From: Flavobacterium covae
GTDB taxonomy: Bacteria > Bacteroidota > Bacteroidia > Flavobacteriales > Flavobacteriaceae
Direction: 5' to 3'
Assembly (NCBI GenBank): GCA_019565575.1
Contig: CP067379.1
Span: forward strand, 558,001 to 622,000
Length of the DNA stretch: 64,000 nucleotides
A model generated the notes under the pieces. The model ran no database searches. It saw only the letters and a list, made by a program, of their open reading frames with translations, and had not been told where the DNA came from. Position numbers and translations under genes: made by a program. This document shows, piece after piece, positions 63,820 to 64,000 of this stretch; positions within the stretch are counted from its first letter, which is position 1; each line of letters opens with the position of its first letter.

Positions 63820-64000
63820 TACTTTTTAGGTTTTATTAATCCTTTATACACAGGTTCTCCACTTTCGCCCTTTATATTAAAAAGCGATGTCGAATTAATA
63901 TCTTTTAAAGAACTCGCACCAGCTGGATATGAACCATCAAAAGAATATTGAATTTGATATGCATTAACCTCATTTTGGATACCTCCTTCATATGTTTTTG
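63819..64000 (-). CDS. C-terminal end of a toxin-like protein (5' end outside window)
   Basis: About 60 codons, running off the window edge, ending NIKGESGEPVYKGLIKPKK. It is coupled by TAATG to the lipoprotein gene downstream. No domain can be recognised from this piece; by context it may be a second RHS or other polymorphic toxin tip. Confidence 0.5.
   Translation of the reverse strand, partial: KTYEGGIQNEVNAYQIQYSFDGSYPAGASSLKDINSTSLFNIKGESGEPVYKGLIKPKK

Noticed and set aside
1..64000. CRISPR array, rRNA operon, replication origin, restriction-modification genes
   Set aside because: No regularly spaced repeats, rRNA sequence, dnaA-box cluster or restriction/methylase gene was seen in the window; a methylase for CTGAAG, if present, must lie elsewhere.

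Overview
The window is A+T-rich chromosomal DNA from a member of the Bacteroidota, most likely a Flavobacteriaceae close to Flavobacterium. Evidence: type IX secretion C-terminal domains on secreted peptidases, the -7 promoter element TAnnTTTG in front of many genes, no Shine-Dalgarno-like sites, a DnaE with a fused proofreading exonuclease, and the tyrosine-degradation pair hpd-hmgA. The species cannot be named from sequence alone.

Layout. 1-4.96 kb: malic enzyme, queG, ruvB and an APC permease. 5.02-6.79 kb: an IS1182-type insertion sequence. 6.8-11.5 kb: rimP-nusA-infB operon (minus strand) with a terminator-like hairpin in its leader. 11.7-16.1 kb: UspA, HupE-like protein, dCMP deaminase, a flavoprotein, MarC, DUF3109. 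16.5-22.1 kb: ribonucleotide reductase nrdB-nrdA, a GNAT enzyme and a dNTPase. 22.1-24.9 kb: secreted M36 peptidase. 25.0-31.5 kb: dxs, tadA, cold-shock protein, DinB-like protein, Crp-like regulator, aspS. 31.8-37.6 kb: tRNA-Asp, DUF58, trxA, outer-membrane protein, lipoprotein, rpsP-rimM, tRNA methyltransferase. 37.8-43.1 kb: hpd, hmgA, Rieske-like lipoprotein, greA, HIT, recA. 43.2-54.1 kb: bioB, porin, aquaporin, ribF, M43 peptidase, dnaE. 54.3-56.5 kb: tRNA(CAT), methylmalonyl-CoA epimerase, rbfA, LolC-like permease. 56.6-64 kb is accessory DNA: a decayed IS1595-type element, mazEF, duplicated truncated HTH genes, an RHS toxin tip with a probable immunity gene, an orphan RHS tip, a second copy of the IS1182-type element, and a second toxin/immunity pair at the edge.

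The most striking global signal concerns sequence fidelity. About twenty housekeeping genes are broken by single-base indels. They fall into two classes: homopolymer length errors, and an extra G/C inserted into CTGAAG, giving CTGGAAG or its complement CTTCCAG. The second class occurs 14 times, always restoring a conserved protein when removed. CTGAAG followed by A (13 sites) is never affected. This looks like a basecalling footprint of a DNA modification at CTGAAG, the Eco57I/AcuI recognition sequence, in an unpolished long-read assembly. I therefore annotate these genes as intact CDS with corrected spans. In every single-copy host gene with interior indels that I reconstructed, the corrected length is a multiple of three.

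The most biologically active region is the right end: a polymorphic-toxin (RHS) cassette array with an orphan tip joined in frame directly after the immunity gene stop, flanked by 272-bp direct repeats and disrupted by an insertion sequence.
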